The notes beneath the pieces were generated by a model, which saw only the letters and a list, made by a program, of their open reading frames with translations, was not told where the DNA came from and did not search any database. From positions 186,001 to 250,000 of the forward strand of contig NZ_PXNQ02000008.1 in the NCBI RefSeq assembly GCF_003007735.2: DNA of 64,000 nucleotides. The letters run 5' to 3'. The position numbers were made by a program, and so were the translations under genes. This DNA comes from Paracoccus methylarcula (lineage in GTDB: Bacteria; Pseudomonadota; Alphaproteobacteria; Rhodobacterales; Rhodobacteraceae). Positions 9,108 to 18,192 of the stretch are shown in pieces; the first letter of the stretch is position 1; each line of letters starts with the position of its first letter.

Positions 9108-9760
9108 TCAGATTCCGGCCTGGTCCCTGACCGCATCTGCCGCCTCGAAATGCGCCAATTGATCCTGATGCGCCTTCTGGAAAGCCGGGCGATTGCAAGC
9201 GCGCGCGACGTAGGCCCTGAGTGCTCCGTAATTCTCCAGCTTGCCCAGCTTGTTCGGCATGCGAAGCGCGTCGGACATCAGGATATCCGCGATCGTGAAA
9301 CGTGAGGCCGCCAGCCATTCCCGCTTTTTCAAGACCGCCTCCAGCCGGTCGAAACGCTGCTCCATCCAGCCGGCGAGGGGATTTTCCTCCGGTCCGGACA
9401 GGTTGATGAACCACCAAGCACGGTGACCATCTCGATCGAGTTCAGCCCGGCGATCAGCCATTGCAGCGTATCGGCTTTTCCCCTGGCCTCGCGGGGCATC
9501 AGTGTTTCGCTCTTCTCCGCCAGGTGCAGAAGGCAGGCCCCACTCTCGAAAACGCGAATATCGCCATCCTCAAGGAAGGGGATTTGCGCGAAGGGTTGCC
9601 TGGCGAGGTGATCGGGGCCGCGATCATCGAAGGGGACGGTCGCGACGACATAGTCTATGCCCGCCTCCTCAAGCGCCCAACGAAGCCTGAGATCGCGCAC
9701 ATAACCGCGCGGGCCCCTGGGCACCCAGTCATAGGTCCAGATCGTCACCAGTTCGGACAT
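9108..9760 (-). pseudogene. Glutathione S-transferase, single-base frameshift
   Basis: Restored, this is a 217-residue GST-family protein. The N-terminal thioredoxin-like domain runs from MSELVTIWTYDWVPRGPRG through FAQIPFLEDGDIRVFESGACLLHLAEK (cis-Pro and the ESxA glutathione-binding motif). The all-helical C-terminal domain includes SRFTIADILMSDAL, with the GST N-capping motif. The two halves are in different frames; inserting one C at 9418 (GTGCTTGG to GTGCCTTGG) yields MVTVPWWFINLSG, as in family members. Start at 9760 has a GAGGAG ribosome binding site. Substrate unknown. May be intact in the living cell. Confidence 0.75.
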
Positions 9761-10085
9761 CCCGGTATCTCCTCGACGGTGTGAGCCGAGAATAGCACAT
9801 TGCCACCCAGGGCCGATACCGTGGAGATCGGGCGCGCCGCGAGACGATCGAGTGGCAATTTCCGGCAAGGCAATATCGACCGCAGGATGGTGAGCGCGGC
9901 CCGGCAAGGGGATGATGGTGACGCCATCTTGAAACGGCTTCACCAGGCCCCGCATATCTTCGGGGATGATCGGGGCGGGCAGGGCCGAATTGCCGCGATT
10001 GCGCAACCTTGCGTGCCTGTTCGCTTGACATCCATATTCCCGCCCCCTATCGACCCGCTCCTTGTCTCGAACCGGAGGGATGGGC
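9761..10085. other. Divergent intergenic region between GST-like and Hsp70-like genes
   Basis: Must contain two divergent promoters. Several frames on the minus strand have partly protein-like stretches that switch frame, so a decayed gene is possible, but I recognise no family. Confidence 0.35.
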
Positions 10086-11333
10086 ATGGCACGGCAGGCC
10101 CGCATCTTGGGTGTCGATTTCGGCACCTCCAATTCGGCTGCGGGCTATCTTTGCGATGGCAAGCCACGGCTGATCCAGATGGCGCCCGGCCAGACCACGC
10201 TGCCGACGACCTTCTTTTTCGACTACGAGACCCGGCAGACATTGATCGGCGAGGCCGCCAACAGGGCGCTTCTGGACGGTGCGGAGGGGCGCTTCATGCG
10301 TGCGCTCAAGCGGGTGCTCGGCACCACGCTGATGCATGAGACACGCCAGATCCTCAACGAAAGGGTGACCTTCGTCGAGATCGTCGCCCGCTTCCTGAAC
10401 CGGATCAAGATCCGTGCCGAAGCCGAAGCCGGGATTGTTTTCGACCATGTCCTGTCGGGCCGGCCGGTGGTGTTCCACGGTTCCGGCGATCCGCGCGAGA
10501 AGCAGGCCGAGGCGGATCTGCGAAGCTGTTACCTGGCGGCGGGGTTTCGCGAGGTGGATTTCATGCCCGAACCCGAGGCCGCCGCCATTGCAGGCGGCGC
10601 GCTGGAACAACCCGGCGCGATCGGGCTGATCGTCGATGTCGGGGGTGGCACCTCGGATTTCTCGCTGTTCCGTTCCGGCAATGAGGGCGTGACGATCCTT
10701 GCCAATCACGGTGTGCGCATCGGTGGCACGGATTTCGACCGGTCGATCAATATCGATCACGTGATGCCGCTGCTGGGCAAGGGAACCGAGTTGCGCAAGG
10801 CGATGGGACCGGGCATGTCGCCCACCCCGAACGCGATCTTCAACGATCTTGCCACATGGGAGAAGATTCCCTTCGTCTATACGCCGCAGAACCGCCGGAT
10901 GGTCGCGGAGATGGTGCGCCTGGCACAGTTTCCGGACCGGCTGTCCCGTCTGGCGACGGTGCTGGATGACGAACTTGGTCATGACCTGGCCTTTGCCGTC
11001 GAACGCGGCAAGATCGCCACCAATGACGGAGACGGGCAGTCCCGCATCCTGCTGGACCAGATCGAGCGCGGCCTGTTTGCGCCATTGCCAGCCGATGGAA
11101 TGGCGCGGAGCCTTTCGCGGCACGCGGAATTGCTGGCAGGCGGAGCGCGGGAAACGCTGCAAATCGCCGGCATTGATCCGGCGGAGGTCCAGCAGGTGAT
11201 CTATGTCGGCGGCTCCAGCCTGATGGCCATGGTTTCGGACACGATGAAGGCACAATTCCCTGCTGCGCGCCATTCGTTCAGCGAGGTTTTCACCGCGGTC
11301 ACCGACGGGCTGGCCATCGCGGCGGGGCGCTGA
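10086..11333 (+). CDS. Hsp70-family protein, YegD-like
   Basis: A 415-residue actin-fold ATPase without the substrate-binding domain of full DnaK, the architecture of YegD-like Hsp70 relatives. The phosphate-1 loop ILGVDFGTSNSAAGYL is at the N-terminus, the phosphate-2 loop LIVDVGGGTSDFSLF near residue 185 and the adenosine motif VIYVGGSSLMAMV near residue 375. The ATG at 10086 is preferred to an upstream TTG because GGAGG lies 7 nt before it. YegD-type proteins are little studied and may act as regulators or specialised chaperones. Monocistronic. Confidence 0.85.
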   Translation: MARQARILGVDFGTSNSAAGYLCDGKPRLIQMAPGQTTLPTTFFFDYETRQTLIGEAANRALLDGAEGRFMRALKRVLGTTLMHETRQILNERVTFVEIVARFLNRIKIRAEAEAGIVFDHVLSGRPVVFHGSGDPREKQAEADLRSCYLAAGFREVDFMPEPEAAAIAGGALEQPGAIGLIVDVGGGTSDFSLFRSGNEGVTILANHGVRIGGTDFDRSINIDHVMPLLGKGTELRKAMGPGMSPTPNAIFNDLATWEKIPFVYTPQNRRMVAEMVRLAQFPDRLSRLATVLDDELGHDLAFAVERGKIATNDGDGQSRILLDQIERGLFAPLPADGMARSLSRHAELLAGGARETLQIAGIDPAEVQQVIYVGGSSLMAMVSDTMKAQFPAARHSFSEVFTAVTDGLAIAAGR

Positions 11334-11624
11334 CCGCCGCATGGCAATCGCCGGATGGGGCTTTGGACAGGTGCAGGCAATTCCATGGGAACCCTGCGGG
11401 GCGGCAATGTCTTTGCCCGATCGTGAACTCGTTCCCGAGAATCGGCAATGTTTTCACAGCTCATGGCAAGAGAGGCATCCGGTGGTTCGATCACGGGAGG
11501 AATTGTTCCCGCCTGCCGCCCGTTCCACGGTCCTTGCGGACGAAATGTTACGCCATGGCCGGTTTCGTGCTACCGATCACATGGGATCGACGTTTCAGGC
11601 TGACCCAAATACAGGAGAATACTG

Positions 11625-11972
11625 GTGCATCCCGAGGACATGGCGGCCCATTTCGGGCCCCTTCTGAAACTGGAGCTTGAGCAACTGAAATCGGCGTCCT
11701 CCGAAACCGCCGATGCCCGCAAGCCGGTGGAACTGGATCAGCAGAGCGTCGGCCGATTGTCACGCATGGATGCGATGCAAAACCAGGCGATGGCGAATGC
11801 CGTCGATGCGCGGCGCTACCAGCGTATTGCCGCCATCGAGGCAGCACTGCACCGGATCGCCGAAGGAGAGTTCGGATATTGCGAGGAATGCGGTGATCCG
11901 ATTCCCCTTGCCCGTCTTCAGCTCGATCCGATCTTCACCCTCTGCGTGGGCTGCAAGGGCGCTCGGCACTGA
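11625..11972 (+). CDS. DksA/TraR-family zinc finger protein
   Basis: A 115-residue protein with a helical N-terminal half and a C-terminal four-cysteine zinc finger (GYCEECGDPI ... LCVGCKG). DksA/TraR proteins enter the RNA polymerase secondary channel and modulate initiation; this short form resembles YbiI-like members, with the GRLSRMDAMQNQAMA helix. Start is GTG at 11625 with AGGAG 8 nt upstream. It faces the MFS gene across 17 bp. Whether it acts on polymerase is inferred from family only. Confidence 0.8.
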   Translation: MHPEDMAAHFGPLLKLELEQLKSASSETADARKPVELDQQSVGRLSRMDAMQNQAMANAVDARRYQRIAAIEAALHRIAEGEFGYCEECGDPIPLARLQLDPIFTLCVGCKGARH

Positions 11973-11989
11973 AGCCTTGGGGCTTTTGC

Positions 11990-13261
11990 TCAGACCAGTT
12001 CACGGGCGCGAAAACCGAATCTCGGCTGCAGCCACAGATAGATGCCGGACCAGGACAGGCACCATGCGGCATAAACCACGGCCTGCCGTTCGAGATTGAT
12101 CCCCAGGTCGATCAGAACCCCGGAGATCCCCGGCCCAAGCGCAGTCGCGGCCACGAGCGCCGCCGTGGCAAGGGACCGCACCGCCCCGATATGCGCGGTG
12201 CCGTAAAGCTCGACCCAAAGCGCCCCGATGATCGGATTCATGACGCCCTGCGTCAGGCCGAAGCACAGGAAGATCAGCGGAATCGCCCAGACCGGATGCA
12301 GCGTCGCCACGAGAATGCAGGCCAATGTCAGCGGCAACAGGAATATCGGCATCAGCCGCCATGCCCCGATCCGGTCCACCATGAAGCCGGCGGTCAGGGA
12401 GGCCGCAGCGACGGTCAGGGACATGACCGGAAAGAACGCCGTATAGGTCTCGATCGGCCAGCCTTTCAGCGCGGCAAGATTGGCCTGGTGAAAGACGAAG
12501 AGCGTGCCGATCCCGGGCATGGACATGATGCCCGGCAGGATCATGAAGAACAGCGGATCGCGCAGGACCCGGGCGCGCGACCAGTTCAGCCCGGTCGGGA
12601 TGTCGGACAATGCCGCGTCCGGATTGATTGCCCCCGACTGCCGTGCCCGCTTGCTGTCCGGGGGATCGCGAAGCAGGAAAAGCAGCAGCGGGATCAGCAC
12701 CACCACCAGGAAGATTGCCGTCGCGATCCAGACGCTGCGCCAGCCGAAGGCGAGGATCGAGACTGTCAGCGTGAACGGCAGCAGCGAATCCCCGATGGTG
12801 ATGCCGAAGGCGGCGAACGAGATCGCCCGGCCCCGAAACCTGTTGAACCAGCGGGCCATGGCGGTCATGGCGATATGCATCAGCATGCCCTGTCCGAAGA
12901 ATCGCAGGAACATCAATGCCAGAACCAGAAGCGGCAGGCCCTCGACCCGCGACATCAGGACGGCTGTGACCGCAAGCCCTGCAATCGAGGCGCATGCCAG
13001 TTTCAGCGGTGCGATCCGGTCGGCCAGCACCCCCGCAAAGACCAGCCCGGTCGCGCTGATCAGCGTCGCCAGCGTGTAGATCGCGCCAAAGGCCCCGTTG
13101 CTCAGCCCGAATTCCGCACGCAGCGCGGCATTGAACTGGGCGATGAAATTGGTCTGCCCCGGCATCGTCGCCAATGTCATCACGACCCCGCCGAGGATCC
13201 AGCGGACCTGTGGGCGTGTCAGTTCCGAGAGCGGCGGTGACTTCGGCCGTGTGTCTTGCAT
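11990..13261 (-). CDS. Major facilitator superfamily transporter
   Basis: 423 residues with about twelve hydrophobic segments and the MFS loop signature near the second helix (AGVLADRIAPLKLA) and its echo in the second half (GFMVDRIGAWRLMP). The membrane topology is a 6+6 arrangement with a central loop containing SKRARQSGAINPD. Members with this pattern include carboxylate or cyanate-type permeases, but the substrate cannot be deduced. It is convergent with the DksA-like gene and monocistronic. Confidence 0.8.
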   Translation of the reverse strand: MQDTRPKSPPLSELTRPQVRWILGGVVMTLATMPGQTNFIAQFNAALRAEFGLSNGAFGAIYTLATLISATGLVFAGVLADRIAPLKLACASIAGLAVTAVLMSRVEGLPLLVLALMFLRFFGQGMLMHIAMTAMARWFNRFRGRAISFAAFGITIGDSLLPFTLTVSILAFGWRSVWIATAIFLVVVLIPLLLFLLRDPPDSKRARQSGAINPDAALSDIPTGLNWSRARVLRDPLFFMILPGIMSMPGIGTLFVFHQANLAALKGWPIETYTAFFPVMSLTVAAASLTAGFMVDRIGAWRLMPIFLLPLTLACILVATLHPVWAIPLIFLCFGLTQGVMNPIIGALWVELYGTAHIGAVRSLATAALVAATALGPGISGVLIDLGINLERQAVVYAAWCLSWSGIYLWLQPRFGFRARELV

Positions 13262-14288
13262 GGTTGCCGTCTTGAAATATGGATTGCGCTTTGCAGCAGC
13301 TCGCGGAACTGCCGGTAACGTGATCTTTGCATATCTCCCGATGGCAGGAGTTTCCAGCGCTGCTTGTCAGGGGTTGCCTCTGGTTCGACCTTGACAGCTG
13401 CGACGCAATCCTGAAAAATCCGGCCAGCGGCTGCAACCATCCGGGTGTCCGGGATCGATGTTCATGGCAACGGCAGGTTGCGTTCTGGCTGTGTAATTGC
13501 GGAATCCGGTCATGATGCGTTGACGATGATCATGCCACAGATAGGAGTTCTTGAAACGGTTGATGTTTGCCGTGGCCATAACCCGCAATTTGGAAACCGG
13601 CAGTGCGCCGCAGGACGAGCTGCTGTTGCCAGAGCGCCCCGTTTCGTGATTCGGTGGCCGGTTCGATAGCAGCTTATTATGAATCGCGTTTTTCTGGCAG
13701 GAATTTACATAAGGTCATGTTTAAATGGAGAGTGAAATGCTTGACGCGGAAATCCCGAACATCACCAGAGGCCGTGATGTTTTATGCCCAAAAATCCCAT
13801 AAGATACTTTCGCAGCATGTTTCAATGAAATGCATCATATCGAGATCGATGGCAATTTTTTGAGAGATGCCGGAGAGCACATGCTCCTTTTCGATTCCGC
13901 TGCAATAAGGGAATCGGAAATCTGAGTGCCCTCCCTGCGCCCCGGTTGCCATGGATTGCCGGAGATATGTCTCACGGGATGCGGTGAATGACTGTGCCCG
14001 GATGTTGATAGGTTTTCGAGGCGATCTGCCTGCCCGCGCGGCGATCGGACCGGAACAAGGAATATCAGGCTCGTCCCCGGGGCCTGGGCTTCACAAGCGG
14101 GAGACGGCATGTCTCCGATTCGGGCGATCACTTCGGATTTCAGCTACATTCCGCTGAATTCGGTTCGTACAGGAGATGGGGGTTTACTCCCGTGCGTGGA
14201 TACTAAAAAGCTGACGGCAAACCCGATAGAGTCGTAGTTGCTGCGGCGATGTGGGCAGACCGCGTGTCATGAGAGAGGATTTGAGCAT
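13262..14288. other. 1-kb spacer before the glycan genes
   Basis: No gene is supported. The stretch from about 13670 to 13870 is more AT-rich than its surroundings. Short frames exist on both strands but none resembles a protein family. It probably contains the promoter of the downstream glycosyltransferase operon and may mark the edge of a transferred block. Confidence 0.4.
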
Positions 14289-15989
14289 ATGGCTATTGCG
14301 ACTGTTGTTACGTCGATGAAAAATGAAGCGCCATATATTCTGGAATGGGTAGCTTATCATCGGTCCATCGGGTTTGATCGCGTTGTGGTATTCGCGAATG
14401 ATTGCACCGATGGGACGCATGAAATGCTGTCCCGCTTGCACAAAAAAGGTGAGATTTTTTATTACTTGAATGAAGTGCCGCTTGGAGCGAAGCCTCACTC
14501 GCGAGCCTTGAAATTGGCCAACGCAACCGCCGAAGTAAAATCATCTGATTATGTTATGGTTCTGGATGCGGATGAATTCCTTGCCATCAAGAACAAACCT
14601 CACGATGTGAAATCTTTAATCTCCTCCATGGAGGCCGCGAATGCAACCATGATGGTTGTTCCATGGAGAATATTCGGCTCTTCCAAACAGCTAACTTTTA
14701 AAGACCGTCCCGTAATTGACAGATTTGATCTGTCCATGGATATTTCCAATAACCCAAAGGTTGGGGTTAAAACCCTGTTCAAGCAGAATGAGAATCTTCG
14801 GCTCGCAATTCATTTTCCGAAGAAGGTGATGCAAAACGGGCAAAGCCTTGCAAGTGATGATGATTTTCATTGGATCGATCCAGACGGAAACCGCCTCGAT
14901 CCTGGAAAGCTCACCTGGAACGGCGGCAAGAATCGCATTCTCCGGGAGAACGCCGAGGTAGCTCATTTCATGATCAAGAGCCTGGATGAATATATGCTGA
15001 AGATATTCAGGGGCGATGGTCTGATGAATTCCAATCGTCATGGCATCGATTATTGGAGGTCGGCAGATAAGAACGAATCATTGGATCTCAAGCTCGCAAA
15101 GTTGGCGCCAAAATTCAGATCGAAATTGAGGCGGTTGAAATCGGACAAGGAATTGAATGATCTCCACTGTCGGGCGGTCGAGAATTGCACAAACCGGCTG
15201 AGGAACGTCTTGAAGAGTGAGGCGTCGGTTCAGCTTCGAAACATACTGAAGCGCAGTACGGAAGGTAAGATCACCGAGGCAGAGGTGATTGAATCGCGCA
15301 ATCTGGTGAAATCATTGTCCCCGGCCAAGGTCTCCGAAAACACCTTGACCGGCGATATTCCCAGATCCGTGCTTCTCAGTATTACCACAATCGGCCTGCG
15401 TGATACACCAGACATCGTAAAGAGATTGGAGGCGAGTTGCCGGGATAACGCGACGATGTTCTGGCACGCCAAAGCCTTCGATAAACGTCCCATCACCAAT
15501 TTGATCGAGGGCGTGAAACGCGCCCAGAAGAACAAGAGATCGACGCAACTGGGATGCCGATATTTCGATAACTTCACCAAATCGGCCCCGGAATCGGATT
15601 GGCCACTTGACGAGGAGGTCGTGGTATTTCTGACGCGCGGCAGAGAATCCGTTCTGGACGGTTTCGGTGATTATGTGGTGCGCAGCCGTTCCAAGCACTT
15701 GGAAAAGAAACGAAAAGGGTTTCTGCCTCTCAAATCCATCCTGAAAGGAAGCGAGACGGCAGCCGAGATAGAGGATATGATTGCGCGGGGGAAAGTCGAA
15801 GATCCGTTTTCACGGTTTGATAGATTTATTGACGAGCATCCAAACACCATCGTCATCGACTTGGACGATCCCGAAAGCACCGAAGACCAACTCTTGAAGC
15901 TGAAAGATGCGGGCTCAACTTCAGAATCCATTTCGAATATCCTGAGGGATGCAATTTTTGGAAAACCTGTGCTTGAGGGAACAAAATGA
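14289..15989 (+). CDS. Glycosyltransferase (family 2/92-like) with C-terminal extension
   Basis: 566 residues. The first ~280 form a GT-A-like domain of the Glyco_tranf_2_4/GT92 type: MAIATVVTSMKNEAPYILEW begins the nucleotide-binding strand, FANDCTDGTHEML follows, and VMVLDADEFL holds the DxD metal motif. The C-terminal ~280 residues are charged and helical and not recognised. The ATG at 14289 is preferred over a start 17 codons upstream, with GAGAGGA nearby. Coupled by ATGA overlap to the pyruvyl transferase, so both probably build the same surface polysaccharide. Base composition is lower in GC than the neighbouring core genes. Confidence 0.75.
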   Translation: MAIATVVTSMKNEAPYILEWVAYHRSIGFDRVVVFANDCTDGTHEMLSRLHKKGEIFYYLNEVPLGAKPHSRALKLANATAEVKSSDYVMVLDADEFLAIKNKPHDVKSLISSMEAANATMMVVPWRIFGSSKQLTFKDRPVIDRFDLSMDISNNPKVGVKTLFKQNENLRLAIHFPKKVMQNGQSLASDDDFHWIDPDGNRLDPGKLTWNGGKNRILRENAEVAHFMIKSLDEYMLKIFRGDGLMNSNRHGIDYWRSADKNESLDLKLAKLAPKFRSKLRRLKSDKELNDLHCRAVENCTNRLRNVLKSEASVQLRNILKRSTEGKITEAEVIESRNLVKSLSPAKVSENTLTGDIPRSVLLSITTIGLRDTPDIVKRLEASCRDNATMFWHAKAFDKRPITNLIEGVKRAQKNKRSTQLGCRYFDNFTKSAPESDWPLDEEVVVFLTRGRESVLDGFGDYVVRSRSKHLEKKRKGFLPLKSILKGSETAAEIEDMIARGKVEDPFSRFDRFIDEHPNTIVIDLDDPESTEDQLLKLKDAGSTSESISNILRDAIFGKPVLEGTK

Positions 15990-16831
15990 CTTCCGGTGGA
16001 ACCGACAGGCTAATGGATAATGAGAGAATGAATACAGGATCATCGATCGGAAAGCCACTGCGAATTCACTGGTTTCGCAGAGGGGGAGGCAAAGCCGCTG
16101 GAAACTTTGGCGACGAACTCGGACCACTCGTCGTTTCACATATTCTTCAGCGCCCCGTCGAGTGGGCGGAACCGGAAAATTGTGATCTGGCGAGTATTGG
16201 CAGCATCTTGTCGCAAGTTTCCAAGGCAGCCAACCGAGTTAACCGTAGCAGTGAATTGATGGTTTGGGGAAGCGGTCTGATGGAGGAAGACATTGATCGC
16301 TTGCATGGCTGCATCAATCCATTGGCGGTCAGGGGAGTGAATACGCGCAGGGCCCTCGGGCTTAGAGATGATCTTCCATTGGGTGATCCGGGCATTCTAT
16401 CTGATCTTCTTATCGAACCTCAGGAAAAGAAGCATATTTGGGGAGTCGTTCCGCATTTTTCACATCGAAACTCACCAAAGATTCGGGAGGTTATTCGAGA
16501 TAATAATTGCCTGCTTATTGATCCGACGTCTCCGGTGCTGGATGTCTTGAAGGCGATTTCGTCTTGCCGAGGGATTGTGTCCTCCAGCCTGCATGGTCTT
16601 ATCGTTGCCGATAGTTTCCGCGTTCCCTGTTATTGGCTTGATATAAAGAGCCATAAATCGCACGAATATAAATTCGCCGACTACAGCAGCGGTTTTGATC
16701 GGAATATTTTTCCACGCCTTGAGCTTGATGAGATTGGCTCTTTGGTTTCCGGAGAACCGGACATATCTCCGTTCATTGTTTCTGATTCGAACAAGACGGC
16801 GCTTGTAAACGCACTCAAGGCGGCTTTTTGA
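15986..16831 (+). CDS. Polysaccharide pyruvyl transferase family protein
   Basis: 281 residues of the CsaB/PS_pyruv_trans family, which move pyruvate from phosphoenolpyruvate onto sugar residues as ketals. Visible marks are GNFGDELGPLVVSHIL (the family GD start motif), LMVWGSGLME, AVRGVNTRRALG, LPLGDPGILSDLL and the C-terminal VSSSLHGLIVADSFRVP, with the conserved SxLHG/IxA motif. ATGA overlap with the glycosyltransferase suggests one transcript; acidic pyruvylated surface sugar is the likely outcome. Confidence 0.85.
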   Translation: MTSGGTDRLMDNERMNTGSSIGKPLRIHWFRRGGGKAAGNFGDELGPLVVSHILQRPVEWAEPENCDLASIGSILSQVSKAANRVNRSSELMVWGSGLMEEDIDRLHGCINPLAVRGVNTRRALGLRDDLPLGDPGILSDLLIEPQEKKHIWGVVPHFSHRNSPKIREVIRDNNCLLIDPTSPVLDVLKAISSCRGIVSSSLHGLIVADSFRVPCYWLDIKSHKSHEYKFADYSSGFDRNIFPRLELDEIGSLVSGEPDISPFIVSDSNKTALVNALKAAF

Positions 16832-17030
16832 CATAAGGAAAACGACATATTCTCCTGGGGGAGAGGGATCAACCTTTCTGTCCCTATCCATTGCCGGTCA
16901 AGGCGCGTCACCAGGAGACTGCACCCGATTTCAAAAGGCCGTGATGTTGAATGGAGACCCCATGCAGGCTAGCGGGGGGCAGAATAACCCGGGCCGATAC
17001 CGGTGGAAATGCCCCACCGAGCCACGCCGT

Positions 17031-18098
17031 TCAGCTCCCACAGGAGGTGCCCGGGAGGAGTTCCTTGCTATCCGGAAAGCGCCTCTGCCTCAGAGCCTCG
17101 TTTGAACGGCGAACGTCCTCGAGAATCATCTGGCGTGCCTGTGCAGGCAGATGGATTCTTCCGATGCCTGCGGGAACGAGGGACTCGATCAAGACACGGC
17201 AGAGTTTCCGCGCAATGCGCCCCGAGGTCTTCGACCGCAAACCTTCCGGCACGAAGGAATTGCATCGACGAACGAGTTCCGCTTGCCGCATCGAATATTG
17301 TTTGTTTCGTACCAGCGGTTGTCGAGACATCCCGTCCAGAGGCAGCCCCGCAACAGTGCAGAAATCGTCTACGAGATTACCTTTCGCGAGACACCGGCGA
17401 TCGAAAACCCGAACTTCCAGCGCGTCGGGACCGAACACACGTTCCCAACGCAGGACCATCTGGTTCAAGTTGGGAGGTTTCGCAGTGGTTAGCCATGTTT
17501 CGAATGACAAATGTCCCCCATTGCGCAGATACTGGGAATAATCGCTTTCCAGGAATTGATCCTGCCGACGGATATAAAGAATGATGCGCGTTTCCTTGAA
17601 ACGTTCCGCAAGCCAGTCGCGCAGCGCCGATATGCCGGGGTGCCCGCGAGACGGTATGCCGAGATATTCACATGAGAAGACCATCGTGTGAGCCCCGGTC
17701 GAGGAAAGATCGGCTGCAACCGCCGCTTCGAAGCGTTTTACAACCTTTGCCTGACTGGATATGTCGCGGATACCCAGGCTGGAGCACAGAAGAGGGTTGG
17801 AAACGATCGCACCAAGGCGGTGGTGGACGGTAACGGCGAGCTCCGGCTGCTCGATCAGGCGGCTGTAACGGCGATACAGGATGCCCTGCTGGCGCAGCGA
17901 CGCCCTGTTCGTCCACAGGAATTTCTGGATGGAAGTCGTCCCGGTTTTGGGGTGACCGATATGGACAATGGATTTCACGGATTGTCCTTTGTGGCGATGG
18001 AATATCGGCGGAAAATAGTCATGGGAAAGCCGGCGCTGCAAGGCCGCACCAAACTCTGGCAGAACTTGGCGTGAAGGCGCGGCTTTCGCTTTGTCCAT
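17031..18098 (-). CDS. Sulfotransferase-domain protein
   Basis: 355 residues. SIVHIGHPKTGTTSIQKFL near residue 42 is the 5'-phosphosulfate-binding loop of PAPS-dependent sulfotransferases, and RIILYIRRQDQFLESDYSQYL holds the 3'-phosphate-binding Arg/Ser region. The first 40 residues are not conserved, so the start may be internal (around the VKSIVHIGHPK stretch). It converges on the glycan genes and could modify the same surface polymer with sulfate; substrate is inferred from context only. Confidence 0.75.
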   Translation of the reverse strand: MDKAKAAPSRQVLPEFGAALQRRLSHDYFPPIFHRHKGQSVKSIVHIGHPKTGTTSIQKFLWTNRASLRQQGILYRRYSRLIEQPELAVTVHHRLGAIVSNPLLCSSLGIRDISSQAKVVKRFEAAVAADLSSTGAHTMVFSCEYLGIPSRGHPGISALRDWLAERFKETRIILYIRRQDQFLESDYSQYLRNGGHLSFETWLTTAKPPNLNQMVLRWERVFGPDALEVRVFDRRCLAKGNLVDDFCTVAGLPLDGMSRQPLVRNKQYSMRQAELVRRCNSFVPEGLRSKTSGRIARKLCRVLIESLVPAGIGRIHLPAQARQMILEDVRRSNEALRQRRFPDSKELLPGTSCGS

Positions 18099-18192
18099 TT
18101 TCCCCGGGCCACGGAATGACCTCGGCGACCTGCCCGCCGGAAGGCCGGGTCGGGATACATGCGGCTGCTCTCTTGCCGGGAAAGGGCGGTCA

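Noticed and set aside
10047..11342. 431-codon open frame on the minus strand opposite the Hsp70-like gene
   Set aside because: It is a shadow of the GC-rich coding strand; the plus strand has complete Hsp70 motifs and a ribosome binding site.
12191..13240. 349-codon plus-strand frame opposite the MFS gene
   Set aside because: Highly charged Gln/Arg-rich translation typical of antisense to a membrane protein.
12000..13436. 478-codon minus-strand frame in another register of the MFS gene
   Set aside because: The translation is Gly/Arg/Pro/Asp-rich without membrane segments, while the alternative frame is a normal MFS permease.
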